DNA of 64,000 bases, taken from NCBI GenBank assembly GCA_024508935.1, contig JANINW010000093.1:29013-93012 (forward strand). The letters run 5' to 3'. Shown piece by piece: positions 16,106-23,952 of this stretch (the stretch's first letter is position 1; the number at the start of each line of letters is the position of its first letter). The notes beneath the pieces are model-generated. The model was given only the letters and a program-made list of their open reading frames with translations, did not search any database and had not been told where the DNA came from. The DNA comes from Flavipsychrobacter sp. Lineage in GTDB: Bacteria; Bacteroidota; Bacteroidia; Chitinophagales; Chitinophagaceae. The translations under genes and the position numbers were made by a program.

Positions 16106-16549
16106 ATGAGCACAAGAATTTCAATGCCTAAAGCGGCGCCGGAAGCCTACCATGCAATGCTTGCTTTTGAAAAGTATATGGCATCTACCTCTATAGATCC
16201 TATACAGAAGGAATTGATAAAAATACGTGCATCGCAAATAAATGGCTGCGCTTATTGCCTGGATATGCATAGCCGCGACGCCCGTAAGCTGGGAGAAACA
16301 GAACAGCGTATTTATTGCCTCAGTGCCTGGAGGGATACTGATTTTTATACCGAAGAAGAGCAGGCGGTACTGGCACTTACAGAAGAGGTGACACTTATCA
16401 GTAACCATGTGAAAGATGAGACTTTCAATAAGGCTGCTGCACTATTCGGGGAAAAGAAGGTGTCGGAGATCATCATGGCTATTGTCATTATCAATAGCTG
16501 GAATCGTATAGCCATTACCAGCCGTACTATGCCATTAAAAGATGCATAG
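16106..16549 (+). CDS. Carboxymuconolactone decarboxylase/AhpD-family protein
   Basis: A 147-residue protein of the CMD/AhpD fold with the redox motif C-A-Y-C followed by LDMHSRDARKLG, the typical CxxCxxxH site of alkylhydroperoxidase-like members, then EEEQAVLALTEEVT and AIVIINSWNRIAI. These proteins are usually trimers of helical subunits acting in peroxide defence or as thiol-disulfide catalysts. ATG at 16106 begins the family alignment; an upstream TTG at 16058 adds only non-conserved residues. Likely controlled by the upstream Crp-like protein. Confidence 0.88.
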   Translation: MSTRISMPKAAPEAYHAMLAFEKYMASTSIDPIQKELIKIRASQINGCAYCLDMHSRDARKLGETEQRIYCLSAWRDTDFYTEEEQAVLALTEEVTLISNHVKDETFNKAAALFGEKKVSEIIMAIVIINSWNRIAITSRTMPLKDA

Positions 16550-16583
16550 GTGTCAACTATACTACAGAGCAGACAATAAAAAA

Positions 16584-16601
16584 GGAGGCGCGATAGCCTC
16601 C
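16584..16601. terminator. Weak hairpin after the AhpD-like gene
   Basis: Six-bp stem GGAGGC / GCCTCC with a GCGATA loop, A-rich before and CTATAT after; only a modest terminator candidate, 35 bases after the stop. Confidence 0.35.
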
Positions 16602-16756
16602 TCTATATGTCCAAACCTATAGGAATATGAAAGAACGAAAATAGGCATATTGTTGGTAGACGGGATTAAAATATGAGTAATTCCACCGTATAGACATGCT
16701 CCGGGAATTTTAGGGGTGGAGGTACGGATTTTGCTGATATAGCATAGCAAAAAAGT

Positions 16757-16951
16757 ATGATCATGGATACTACAAGTTTTCAGCAAAATTGGGAACAAAA
16801 GAAAAGCGAATTGAAGAAAGAATACCCGCAGCTTGAGGAGAGAGACCTGGAATATGAGATAGGTAAAGAAGAAGAATTGTTGCAGCGGCTTCAAGAGAAA
16901 CTAGGTAAAACCAAAGCCGATATCCGCAATTGGCTGCATATAATGGGGTAG
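16757..16951 (+). CDS. CsbD-like stress protein
   Basis: A 64-residue highly charged helical protein. The order W-E-Q-K-K-S-E-L-K-K, YPQLEERDLEYEIGKEEELLQRLQEKLGKTKADI matches the CsbD family pattern (W..KG.lk..yp.lt..Dl....Gk.del.grlq...gktkeei). CsbD proteins are small general-stress proteins of unknown biochemical role. A second ATG two codons downstream (16763) is an equally possible start. Confidence 0.75.
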   Translation: MIMDTTSFQQNWEQKKSELKKEYPQLEERDLEYEIGKEEELLQRLQEKLGKTKADIRNWLHIMG

Positions 16952-17012
16952 AAGCCCAGGCCATCAGCCTCTTGGCACAAAGTTTTAAGTGGCCCTTGCA
17001 ACTATTTGTAGT

Positions 17013-17225
17013 ATGAGCAAGGATATAATCTCTTCACTGGAATTTCTGAATGTAATAACACTGGCAAAGTCTATTTCTCCTACGGTAGCCTTTTCAGTCA
17101 ACCTGGACCCGGCAACCACCGATTTAAAATTTAAGTTTGAGAACGAGGTGCAGGTGCATAATTTCAGGCATGGGCTGGAAGAAATAGATGTTGATATAAG
17201 CCGGATGAATATTGATTTTGCATAA
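17013..17225 (+). CDS. Hypothetical protein, 70 aa
   Basis: A small soluble protein with no signal peptide, starting MSKDIISSLEFL, with two beta-strand-like stretches (TVAFSVNLD, DLKFKFENEVQVHNF) and an acidic end. ATG at 17013 is preferred to a TTG at 16989. No family recognised. It lies alone between a CsbD-like gene and an FMN reductase, both on the same strand. Confidence 0.45.
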   Translation: MSKDIISSLEFLNVITLAKSISPTVAFSVNLDPATTDLKFKFENEVQVHNFRHGLEEIDVDISRMNIDFA

Positions 17226-17294
17226 ATGTAGGTGAGATATTATATGGCTAACTGCCCGTTGATAATATCTATACGTACAGGCAGTTAGGCCTGC

Positions 17295-17302
17295 TATCTT
17301 TG
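17295..17302 (+). promoter_or_regulatory. -7 box TATCTTTG, 6 bases before start codon
   Basis: Exact TAnnTTTG match; ATG follows at 17309, implying an almost leaderless transcript for the FMN reductase. Confidence 0.6.
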
Positions 17303-17308
17303 TGCTGT

Positions 17309-17845
17309 ATGAACAAAAAGCATATCCTGGCTATTTGCGGCAGCACGCGCGCAGCATCGGTAAACCTGCATGTTATAAAACACATAGCTTCACTTACTGA
17401 AGATGAACTGGATGTTGAACTATACGAAGACCTGGTAAACCTTCCTCAATTCAACCCGGATACAGATACAACTGAGCAGCTTCCCGCTATAGTTGCAGGT
17501 TTCCGCAATAAAGTGAAGCAGGCTGATGGTATATTAATATGTACGCCTGAATATGTTTTTACTTTGCCCGGCAGCCTGAAGAATGCATTGGAATGGACGG
17601 TTTCCGCAACTGTTTTTTCTGATAAGCCAACAGCCCTTATTACTGCATCGGGCATGGGAGCAAAAGCTCATGAAGCATTGCTGCTGGTGATGAAAACGAT
17701 TCAGACTGTATTTACAGATGAAACGCAATTATTGATATCCGGGGCAAAAAGTAAGATAAGCAAAGAAGGAATGATACAGGACCCGAAAACAGAAACAAAT
17801 CTTCGCAACCTTGCAGCAGCATTTGTTCTCCTGGTAAAAGGATAA
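17309..17845 (+). CDS. NAD(P)H-dependent FMN reductase (flavodoxin-like)
   Basis: A 178-residue flavodoxin-fold protein: strand HILAICGSTRAASVN at the start supplies the FMN phosphate loop, GILICTPEYVFTLPGSLKNALEW is the conserved family segment that contacts the isoalloxazine ring, and ITASGMGAKAHEAL follows. The family (NADPH-dependent FMN reductase, ArsH/azoreductase-like) reduces flavins, quinones or azo compounds using NAD(P)H in the cytoplasm. The start is fixed by the -7 box at 17295. Confidence 0.9.
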   Translation: MNKKHILAICGSTRAASVNLHVIKHIASLTEDELDVELYEDLVNLPQFNPDTDTTEQLPAIVAGFRNKVKQADGILICTPEYVFTLPGSLKNALEWTVSATVFSDKPTALITASGMGAKAHEALLLVMKTIQTVFTDETQLLISGAKSKISKEGMIQDPKTETNLRNLAAAFVLLVKG

Positions 17846-17847
17846 CC

Positions 17848-18027
17848 CTAATAAAGCCCCTTTACATATTTCATTGCTACCATAAACAGCAGGCACAGTG
17901 CCAGGAGTAATAAGCCGGCCCTGAGTTTTTTGTGCTTACGCGTAAGAAAACCTTGTAAGGTTAAAACCCCGCCTGCCAGGAACAGGAACATGAATACCAG
18001 CAGCACAATAAAAATCTTCAGATCCAT
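17848..18027 (-). CDS. Small two-helix membrane protein, 59 aa
   Basis: A 59-codon ORF with two predicted transmembrane helices (about residues 4-22 and 37-51) joined by a basic loop LTRKHKKLRAG and ending MKYVKGLY. By the positive-inside rule the loop should be cytoplasmic, a hairpin topology. It starts 27 bases after the stop of the secreted 173-aa protein on the same strand, so it is probably its operon partner. Function unknown. Confidence 0.6.
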   Translation of the reverse strand: MDLKIFIVLLVFMFLFLAGGVLTLQGFLTRKHKKLRAGLLLLALCLLFMVAMKYVKGLY

Positions 18028-18054
18028 AAGCGCCGCGAAAATAAGAAGAAAATG

Positions 18055-18576
18055 CTATAGCTGAAATTTGCCCTCGTCCAGTTGTGTCTTTATCTGCATC
18101 GCCTTCCTGGCAAAATCTTCGTAGCAGCAGGTGTTCATCAGCCCTTTGGTTGCTGTGTGAAACATGGTGCCTTTTTCCCTATCGGTAATAGTAACCCGCA
18201 GTTGCTCATAAAAATTATGATTGCGGGTATAGTTTATCTCTGAGGCACATATGTCCAGTTCCTTGTAATGAAATCTTAGCCTTTTATGTGCAGCATTCTT
18301 TACTACCATTTTATCCGCCGTAAACCTGATGGTCAGGCTCTCAGATTTCATCGTATTGTCACCAACAAATTTTACTGTATCAGTTTGTGGTGGCCCCCAG
18401 AATACTCCATTGCCATAAGAATAAAGTTCTAAAGCATATAAAGAATCTGCTACCGGAAATAAGATCATCCGGTAACTGATTTGCGCTCTTTCGTCAACGA
18501 AATAGCATTTTTTTAAAGAAGGTTGGGCTGCTGCCTGCAGGGTGCAGCACATAAAAAGTACAAGCAGGAATTTCAT
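18055..18576 (-). CDS. Secreted hypothetical protein, 173 aa
   Basis: It has a Sec signal peptide (MKFLLVLFMCCTLQAAAQ, cleavage after about residue 18). The mature protein is beta-rich, with strands RMILFPVADSLYALELY and SLTIRFTADKMVVKN, and four cysteines. No catalytic motif or known family is apparent. Downstream, a 59-aa two-helix membrane protein probably shares the transcript. The 280 bases upstream (to 18857) hold only AT-rich sequence and probably the divergent promoters. Confidence 0.6.
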   Translation of the reverse strand: MKFLLVLFMCCTLQAAAQPSLKKCYFVDERAQISYRMILFPVADSLYALELYSYGNGVFWGPPQTDTVKFVGDNTMKSESLTIRFTADKMVVKNAAHKRLRFHYKELDICASEINYTRNHNFYEQLRVTITDREKGTMFHTATKGLMNTCCYEDFARKAMQIKTQLDEGKFQL

Positions 18577-18856
18577 ATCCCTTAATTTATAAGTGTTTAA
18601 ATTCCTCCTCTAACTGTGTGATTTATAACCCCTATGAAGTATTTTAATCAAATTTTAATGTATCGAAGGTAGCAAAAAAAATAATATACAAGCAATAGAA
18701 CAACAAAAATATATAAATAATTTTCTTGACGATGTTTTCCGACACCCACATTCCCTAAAAATCAGGGAAATTACGGAGCCGAAATTCGATTTTGGAGAGA
18801 TCATAGAAAGGAAAAAATGGAGGCCAACCATTTTTAGAGATACTTGTTTCAATTTT

Positions 18857-19813
18857 ATGAAACATATACTGCTGGTTTGCTGCCTGATTTGTAACGGATA
18901 TTTTCTGAGCCTGGCACAGGAAACTATAGATTATGGATATCCGGTTCACTATATCAGTCTGCATACAGAAGGTAAAGACATGAAGATGGCCTATATGGAT
19001 GTAGGCGCTCAGTCACCAAATGGACAGGCCATCCTCCTATTGCACGGAAAAAACTTCAGCGGCTTTTATTGGCATAATGTCATTTCGTTTTTGAATGAAG
19101 CAGGATACCGGGTAATTGTGCCCGACCAGGTTGGCTGGGGCAAAAGCGATAAACCGGATATCCATTACAGTTTTCCCTTGCTTGCTTACCACACTAAACA
19201 ACTGCTTGATTTTCTAAAACTCAATAGGGTAATAGTGTTAGGGCATTCAATGGGTGGTATGCTGGCCACACGCTTTGTGCTAATGTACCCCAAAATGGCA
19301 GAAAAAATGATCCTTGAAAATCCTATAGGGCTGGAAGATTATAAAACCTTTGTGCCGTATACACCCACAGATACGCTATATAAAAAAGAATTGGCAGCCA
19401 CTTATCAAAGCTATCATAAATACCAGGAGAGTTATTACCCCGAATGGAAGCCGGCCTATGAACCGCTGGTGGCAGTACAGGCAGCCGCATTAAACGAACC
19501 TGGCTTTAAATATACTGCCTGGGCAAATGCTCTTACTTATCAAATGATCTATGAGCAGCCGGTATGCTATGAGTTTAGCCATATTAAAATACCTGTATTG
19601 TTGGTGATAGGACAGGCAGACCGTACTATTGTTGGCAAGGATAAACTGGGCGAAATGCAAAAGCAGCAACATGGCCGTTATGTGGAGTTGGGTAAACAAA
19701 CAGCTAAGGTCATACCTGGTAGTAAACTGGTGCCGCTGGCGGGAGTAGGGCATATACCACATATACAATCGCCGGATGCCTTTAAAAAAGCGGTGCTTGA
19801 TTTTTTGAAATGA
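18857..19813 (+). CDS. Secreted alpha/beta hydrolase
   Basis: A 318-residue exported protein (signal peptide ending about residue 20, SLAQ-E). The alpha/beta hydrolase fold shows the oxyanion LLLHGKNFSG loop, VPDQVGWGKSDKP, and the nucleophile elbow G-H-S131-M-G-G. The acid is probably in LLVIGQADRTI and the catalytic His in AGVGHIPHI. Such enzymes act as esterases, peptidases or dienelactone-type hydrolases; the substrate is not predictable. It is periplasmic or secreted. Confidence 0.85.
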   Translation: MKHILLVCCLICNGYFLSLAQETIDYGYPVHYISLHTEGKDMKMAYMDVGAQSPNGQAILLLHGKNFSGFYWHNVISFLNEAGYRVIVPDQVGWGKSDKPDIHYSFPLLAYHTKQLLDFLKLNRVIVLGHSMGGMLATRFVLMYPKMAEKMILENPIGLEDYKTFVPYTPTDTLYKKELAATYQSYHKYQESYYPEWKPAYEPLVAVQAAALNEPGFKYTAWANALTYQMIYEQPVCYEFSHIKIPVLLVIGQADRTIVGKDKLGEMQKQQHGRYVELGKQTAKVIPGSKLVPLAGVGHIPHIQSPDAFKKAVLDFLK

Positions 19814-19826
19814 TGAGAGGAAGGGT

Positions 19827-19874
19827 ACCGGCAGCAATGATGTTTTCATGAGGCTTATTGCTGCCGGTTGTTTT
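19827..19874. terminator. Hairpin terminator between convergent genes
   Basis: Perfect 12-bp arms ACCGGCAGCAAT (19827-19838) and ATTGCTGCCGGT (19857-19868), followed by TGTTTTC. It separates the plus-strand hydrolase from the minus-strand gene ending at 19908. Confidence 0.75.
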
Positions 19875-19907
19875 CATTGGTGATAATCGGGTGAGGCTGC
19901 AATGCAG

Positions 19908-20285
19908 TTATCCGGCAATTGCATACTCATTTATAGGGGCGGGGGTGGTTAGTTTTATTCTGTAAAAGACACTGCCGGGTTTTAGTTCTACTTCATAACC
20001 TTTCATTTTTAGCTCGGTTACTTTGCATATAGCGCTAAAGCGCGTGGTGAATACTTTAGGGTGTCCATTGTCATCTGCAAGGTATGTTTGGCCCAGTTTT
20101 TCGGCAAAGCAGGGCAGGTGCTGCAGCCTGGCCTGTTTCTGGTCCATTTCGCGGTGTAGTTGCTGCTTTACACCATGCTGCTGCAGGCTACTGTTTACAA
20201 ACCTGCGCAGCCATTGCAATGATTCTGTATTGCGGCAGCTTTTTATCCAGCTGCTCACGCATGCATAAAATTGATTTGCTTCCAT
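19908..20285 (-). CDS. Hypothetical protein, 125 aa
   Basis: A soluble basic protein starting MEANQFYACVSSWIK. The first half is helical and rich in Gln/His/Arg (KQQLHREMDQKQARLQ), the second half beta-like (YEVELKPGSVFYRIKL). A longer frame starts at 20420, but the extra 45 residues are His/Asn-rich with no typical start features, so the ATG at 20285 is preferred with moderate confidence. No family recognised. Confidence 0.5.
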   Translation of the reverse strand: MEANQFYACVSSWIKSCRNTESLQWLRRFVNSSLQQHGVKQQLHREMDQKQARLQHLPCFAEKLGQTYLADDNGHPKVFTTRFSAICKVTELKMKGYEVELKPGSVFYRIKLTTPAPINEYAIAG

Positions 20286-20500
20286 GATTATTTTATTATG
20301 CTGGTTTAAATTTTTATTGTGCTTTATTATTGTCATGAACCTTTTTGCATGATGAAGACTGGCATCTTGATTTTTGCAATAGTGTGTTATCCACCAATCG
20401 TTCACATTTAAGCAATTCATGTTATTTCTTAGTTTAAAATTTTTAATGCTGCATTTTTATTAGTTAACTTGTGTCGTGTTTTTTATTTTTTGTTTTGAAC

Positions 20501-20530
20501 GCCCGATGTTTCTACATCGGGCTATTCTTT
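20501..20530 (+). terminator. Orphan plus-strand terminator in a gene-free stretch
   Basis: Nine-bp arms GCCCGATGT (20501-20509) and ACATCGGGC (20514-20522) with a TTCT loop, followed by TATTCTTTTT. There is no plus-strand gene within 690 bases upstream, so it may end a small RNA or antisense transcript of the minus-strand gene's leader. The rest of 20286-20680 shows no ORF I can support. Confidence 0.5.
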
Positions 20531-20684
20531 TTAAAAAACACGGTGCTCATTTTAATTGTGTTTCTTAATTTCTATTCATATCTCCGGCAAGCCTTCTACA
20601 AGCAATATTTTAAGTTGCTGAGTTTTGATTTTTGTTATACATTTGTTCAGAATTGTAGTATTTTCGTCCTGTTGTTTACACAAA

Positions 20685-20709
20685 TGTACAATTTATGTAC
20701 AAGTGTACA
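20685..20709. promoter_or_regulatory. Triple TGTACA operator candidate upstream of the S24 repressor
   Basis: The palindrome TGTACA occurs three times, at 20685-20690, 20696-20701 and 20704-20709, 42 bases before the repressor start. Clustered short palindromes just before a LexA-type gene are typical of an autoregulatory operator. Confidence 0.55.
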
Positions 20710-20750
20710 AAATTTTTTAAACGCATTTTATCAACATAAAAAACCCAATT

Positions 20751-21494
20751 ATGGCACAGCTACATGAAGGCGAAGCATTGCAGAATGCGGCGAAAATGAG
20801 TAAACCGGGCATACATGGCCTGGCCGATCTTTTAGGAGTTCCACGCAGCACCCTCTATTATAATTTCCGTAAAGAGCGGCTGGATGATGAGATAAAAGAA
20901 AAAGCTGCACAGGCACTGGGTATTAGTATGGAGCAGCTTTTCGGAGGGCTGTACAATGATCCGACCGGCGAGAAGCATTTTTATAATAATGGCCGCCTTT
21001 CGGGTGATGACCTGCGGGCACGTAAGGCTTTTGGAGATATAAACAGCCAGCCCGAAGGCATAGCCGTAGTACCCATAATGGCCCAGGCCGGCTACAGCAA
21101 AAGTTATCTTGATCCTAAGTTTACAGAAGACCTGGAAATGATGGTAGTGCCGAATATGCCTTTCAGGGGAGAGCGCTACCGGGTATTTGAAGTAAGCGGC
21201 GATAGTATGGAACCTACCCTGAAAGAACATTTTCATGTAGTAGGCGAGCTGGTAGAACAGGCATTCTGGAACAGTACGGCACAGTTCTATATTTACGTTA
21301 TAGTTACAGAAGACCGCATCATGGTAAAACGCCTTTTCCGTAAGGACAATAATAGTTTTGTGTGCATCAGCGATAACGAAGAGTTTTATCCGCAGTTCAT
21401 CCTGCACAAAAAAGATATTAAAGAGCTGTGGCTGGTAAAAAGGAAAATAGATTGGGAGATGCCGCCTCCCAAGCGTTTTGAGATAACTGTCTAA
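20751..21494 (+). CDS. LexA-like HTH repressor with S24 self-cleavage domain
   Basis: A 247-residue regulator. The N-terminus (about 10-65) is a helix-turn-helix (HGLADLLGVPRSTLYYNFRK); the C-terminal half is a peptidase S24 domain with cleavage site Ala113-Gly114 (MAQAGYS), nucleophile Ser152 in SGDSMEPT and general base Lys193 in IMVKRL. All parts needed for RecA-stimulated autocleavage are present, so it could be a damage- or stress-responsive repressor. No phage genes surround it, arguing against a prophage repressor. Likely autoregulated through the TGTACA cluster upstream. Confidence 0.88.
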   Translation: MAQLHEGEALQNAAKMSKPGIHGLADLLGVPRSTLYYNFRKERLDDEIKEKAAQALGISMEQLFGGLYNDPTGEKHFYNNGRLSGDDLRARKAFGDINSQPEGIAVVPIMAQAGYSKSYLDPKFTEDLEMMVVPNMPFRGERYRVFEVSGDSMEPTLKEHFHVVGELVEQAFWNSTAQFYIYVIVTEDRIMVKRLFRKDNNSFVCISDNEEFYPQFILHKKDIKELWLVKRKIDWEMPPPKRFEITV

Positions 21495-21523
21495 AGATAT
21501 TTGTTGGTTAGTAAGCAACACCG

Positions 21524-21551
21524 AAGCCCCGATACAAAAGGGGCTTTTTTA
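21524..21551 (+). terminator. Terminator of the S24 repressor gene
   Basis: Stem AAGCCCC / GGGGCTT around a GATACAAAA loop, then six T. The T-run lies only on the plus-strand side. Confidence 0.85.
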
Positions 21552-21576
21552 TTTAGTTGCTGTCATTTAATTTTTA

Positions 21577-22545
21577 TCATGCCTTGTTGGCTGCATTTAC
21601 AATGAAATAGATGTTCAAAGCAAGGTATAGTAAAATAAATAGTGGTGCGGCAATACGGTCAAACCGTTTAGCTGATACTGTTTTATCTTTCCTTACCAGG
21701 TACAGGGAAAAAGTATTGGATATGATAATGCCCAAAATAAAGACAAGTGTAGTGCCGTGCAACGCATCGACCAGGGTAAATGTGCTGGATTCTGGCAGGG
21801 CAGAGTCTACAATGTATTTATTGCCCACTACCGCAAACAACGCACCTACGCTAAGGCTGAACCGTGAATCGAAGCTGCCTATATGTATGTAAAAGCACAT
21901 GCACGCTATGAGGAAGGCAACGTACATACCCAGGAACATCTTCCAGAATAAGCCTGCCGCATCGCGTTTTATCTGCATCACTACCTTAAAATTGCTATAC
22001 TCGGTGTGCGGAGTAGAGATACTTTTATCACCAAATGCCGTTTCATATTTTTTTGTGCCGGCGGTGATGCGCAGGCTGTCTATATCCCAGCCCCGCAGGG
22101 TATAGCGCGGATCAAAATGCTTACCCAGCGTGTCTACGACAAATACCAGTGCCTTTGAATCGAACTGGGAGTTCTCAATAGAAAATCGCAGCTTCTGCCT
22201 GTCGAAAGGGAAATTGGTTATTTTCCAGGAGTCTTTCATTACACAATCCAGTTTCATCAGCAGGTATACATCCCCTTCGCTCGTGTCTACGGTCGAAAAT
22301 GATTTTGTAACGCTTTTTGCCTGAGGTATTTCCAGGTTTTGCAAAAAATCAAATTCCTTATTCTTGTACCTGAGCCATAGCCAGGCACTCAATGTATACT
22401 CACGCTGTTTAAAATCTATATCGTGAATGCTGGTGATGTATATGCCGGCCTTAACCGTATCCGGCACCTCAGCATCTGCAAATGCTCTTTGGCTGTTAAC
22501 AACACTGCTGACCAGCAAGACCAGGAAGAATAAAACCTTTTTCAA
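21577..22545 (-). CDS. Pentameric ligand-gated ion channel (Cys-loop receptor superfamily) homologue
   Basis: A 322-residue protein. After a signal peptide (about 1-23) comes an extracellular beta-sandwich domain (about 30-200) with VKAGIYITSIHDIDFKQ, YTLSAWLWLRY and the FPFDRQKLRFSIEN motif typical of pLGIC subunits. Four hydrophobic segments (about 203-225, 234-252, 262-285, 300-320) fit M1-M4. The FPFD motif region has no flanking Cys pair, as in bacterial GLIC/ELIC-type channels. The start codon appears to be TTG (MKKVLFF), since no ATG lies near the signal peptide. Whether it gates ions is not known: the M2 segment is less canonical. Confidence 0.72.
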   Translation of the reverse strand: MKKVLFFLVLLVSSVVNSQRAFADAEVPDTVKAGIYITSIHDIDFKQREYTLSAWLWLRYKNKEFDFLQNLEIPQAKSVTKSFSTVDTSEGDVYLLMKLDCVMKDSWKITNFPFDRQKLRFSIENSQFDSKALVFVVDTLGKHFDPRYTLRGWDIDSLRITAGTKKYETAFGDKSISTPHTEYSNFKVVMQIKRDAAGLFWKMFLGMYVAFLIACMCFYIHIGSFDSRFSLSVGALFAVVGNKYIVDSALPESSTFTLVDALHGTTLVFILGIIISNTFSLYLVRKDKTVSAKRFDRIAAPLFILLYLALNIYFIVNAANKA

Positions 22546-22587
22546 TTCTTATATTTTAAAACAACAAGATAAGTATAATAACTGCGT

Positions 22588-22595
22588 TAAATTTG
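22588..22595 (+). promoter_or_regulatory. -7 box TAAATTTG for the glycosylase gene
   Basis: Exact TAnnTTTG match, 25 bases before the ATG at 22621. Confidence 0.5.
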
Positions 22596-22620
22596 CATCC
22601 GTATTTAAAATTCCACACTC

Positions 22621-23185
22621 AATGTCCTATTGCTCAGCCATAGAAACGATGACGGCAGACCGCAAGGCCTTACATAAGGAATACCATGATCATCATTATG
22701 GTTTCCCTATTCATGACGATAATGAGTTGTTTGGCAGGCTGATCCTTGAAATAAACCAGGCAGGGCTTAGTTGGGAAACCATTCTAAAAAAGCAGGATAG
22801 TTTTCGCAAGGCATATCATAATTTCAATATTAAGAAAGTGGCTGCCTATACCGATAAAGACCGGGAAAGGCTGATGAATGATGCCGGTATAATACGGAAC
22901 CGCCTGAAAATAAATGCAGCTATTGAAAATGCAGCGGCCATATTACAACTTCAAAAAGAACATGGCTCATTTGAAAAATGGCTGCAGCTGCACCATCCCA
23001 AAAGCAAAGAGGAGTGGGTAAAGCTGTTTAAGAAAACATTTCGTTTTACCGGTGGTGAAATAGTGAATGAATTCCTGATGAGCATAGGGCACCTTCCCGG
23101 GGCACATGATGAGCAATGTAAAGTGTATAAGCGTGTGCTGAAAGAAAAGCCGTTGTGGAATACAAAACAACAGGCGGTAGCGTAA
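22621..23185 (+). CDS. tag: DNA-3-methyladenine glycosylase I
   Basis: A 187-residue enzyme of the Tag family that excises 3-methyladenine from alkylated DNA as the first step of base-excision repair. It keeps the zinc-snap ligands: Cys4 and His22 (EYHDHHYG) near the N-terminus, and the HxxxC pair in GAHDEQCKVY near the C-terminus. Family motifs DNELFGRLILEINQAGLSWETILKK and RNRLKINAAIENA match the catalytic glycosylase core. The start is ATG at 22621, because the family alignment begins MSYC and a -7 box lies just upstream; the frame is open much further left. Confidence 0.93.
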
Positions 23186-23285
23186 TTAGCTTCATCATTT
23201 GAAATTGCTTTATCTCTTATAGCTCAAACGTTTAGCCTTAGTTAAAACAATTTTACTGGCATAGATTTTTGACGCTGTGTTGAAA

Positions 23286-23291
23286 AAGGAG
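23286..23291 (+). promoter_or_regulatory. Strong Shine-Dalgarno AAGGAG
   Basis: AAGGAG is placed 5 bases before the ATG at 23297. Such a clear SD is unusual in this window and decides the start of the DUF3606 gene. Confidence 0.7.
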
Positions 23292-23296
23292 CAACT

Positions 23297-23485
23297 ATGG
23301 ACGACAAGAATAACACGGGATACCAGGATAGGTCCCGTATAAATATGAACGAGGATTATGAAGTACAGTACTGGACGGGAAAACTGGGTATCACTAAAGA
23401 AGAATTGGCCCAGGCTGTAGAACTGGTAGGTACTTCGGCCGCAGCTGTTGAAGAGTATGTAAACAGCTACCATCGAAAAGCGTAG
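23297..23485 (+). CDS. DUF3606 domain protein
   Basis: A 62-residue small protein matching DUF3606: an N-terminal DRSRINMNEDYEVQYWTGKLGIT followed by KEELAQAVELVGTSAAAVEEYV. The fold resembles a small helix-turn-helix-like domain, function unknown, often stress-induced. A strong SD precedes it and a terminator follows immediately. Confidence 0.85.
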   Translation: MDDKNNTGYQDRSRINMNEDYEVQYWTGKLGITKEELAQAVELVGTSAAAVEEYVNSYHRKA

Positions 23486-23487
23486 AT

Positions 23488-23520
23488 AATAACCGGCATG
23501 TTTAGCCGGTTATTTTTATT
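23488..23520 (+). terminator. Terminator of the DUF3606 gene
   Basis: Stem AATAACCGGC / GCCGGTTATT with an ATGTTTA loop, then TTTATTT. Confidence 0.85.
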
Positions 23521-23654
23521 TGCACTATACTTTTTCCTAATCAGCTGTTAACTATATCTAATTGTCCTGTTAAGGTTGCTGCTGTAGTTTATAGATTCAA
23601 TCGCGGGGTTCAAATTTGTGTTTCCTAACAAAACACTACTTAAAGAACACCGCC

Positions 23655-23939
23655 ATGAACATCTCAGAAGCCACCGCTATTGTCCAAAAACTACAAGTTT
23701 ACCAGGGCCAGGTAATGAAGCCCCTTCACGCCAGGGTAAAAGATTTCCTTATTGTACCTGCCGGTCAGAAAGAATTCGACCTGATGTTTAAAGAAATAGC
23801 AGAGAAACACACTCCGCTGCAAAGTGCGCTGACGCCATTTAAAGACAATGTCACTGTTCTTGTGTGCTTTGACAATGAACAGAAAGGGCCGGCATATTGC
23901 TACTACGACTATTTTCTTTTTACCAACGATATTCATTAA
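23655..23939 (+). CDS. Hypothetical protein, 94 aa
   Basis: A soluble protein starting MNISEATAIVQKLQVYQG, with mixed helix and strand content (NVTVLVCFDNEQKG, then a Tyr-rich CYYDYFLF stretch). No signal peptide, membrane segment or known motif. ATG at 23655 is chosen over TTG at 23616 since the extension is poor. It converges with the DUF4268 gene. Confidence 0.5.
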   Translation: MNISEATAIVQKLQVYQGQVMKPLHARVKDFLIVPAGQKEFDLMFKEIAEKHTPLQSALTPFKDNVTVLVCFDNEQKGPAYCYYDYFLFTNDIH

Positions 23940-23952
23940 AAGTTAGAAAGGC

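Noticed and set aside
16562..16894. 110-aa minus-strand ORF near the CsbD-like gene
   Set aside because: Overlaps the CsbD-like ORF, Phe/Leu-rich without a regular signal peptide or a plausible start.
20471..20767. 98-aa plus-strand ORF before the S24 repressor
   Set aside because: Phe/Leu/Cys-rich translation of AT-rich DNA. It would translate through a terminator hairpin and the TGTACA operator cluster and overlaps the repressor start.
20751..21494. Prophage remnant around the S24 repressor
   Set aside because: No integrase, Cro-like, structural or lysis genes, and no attachment repeats were seen in 19-25 kb.
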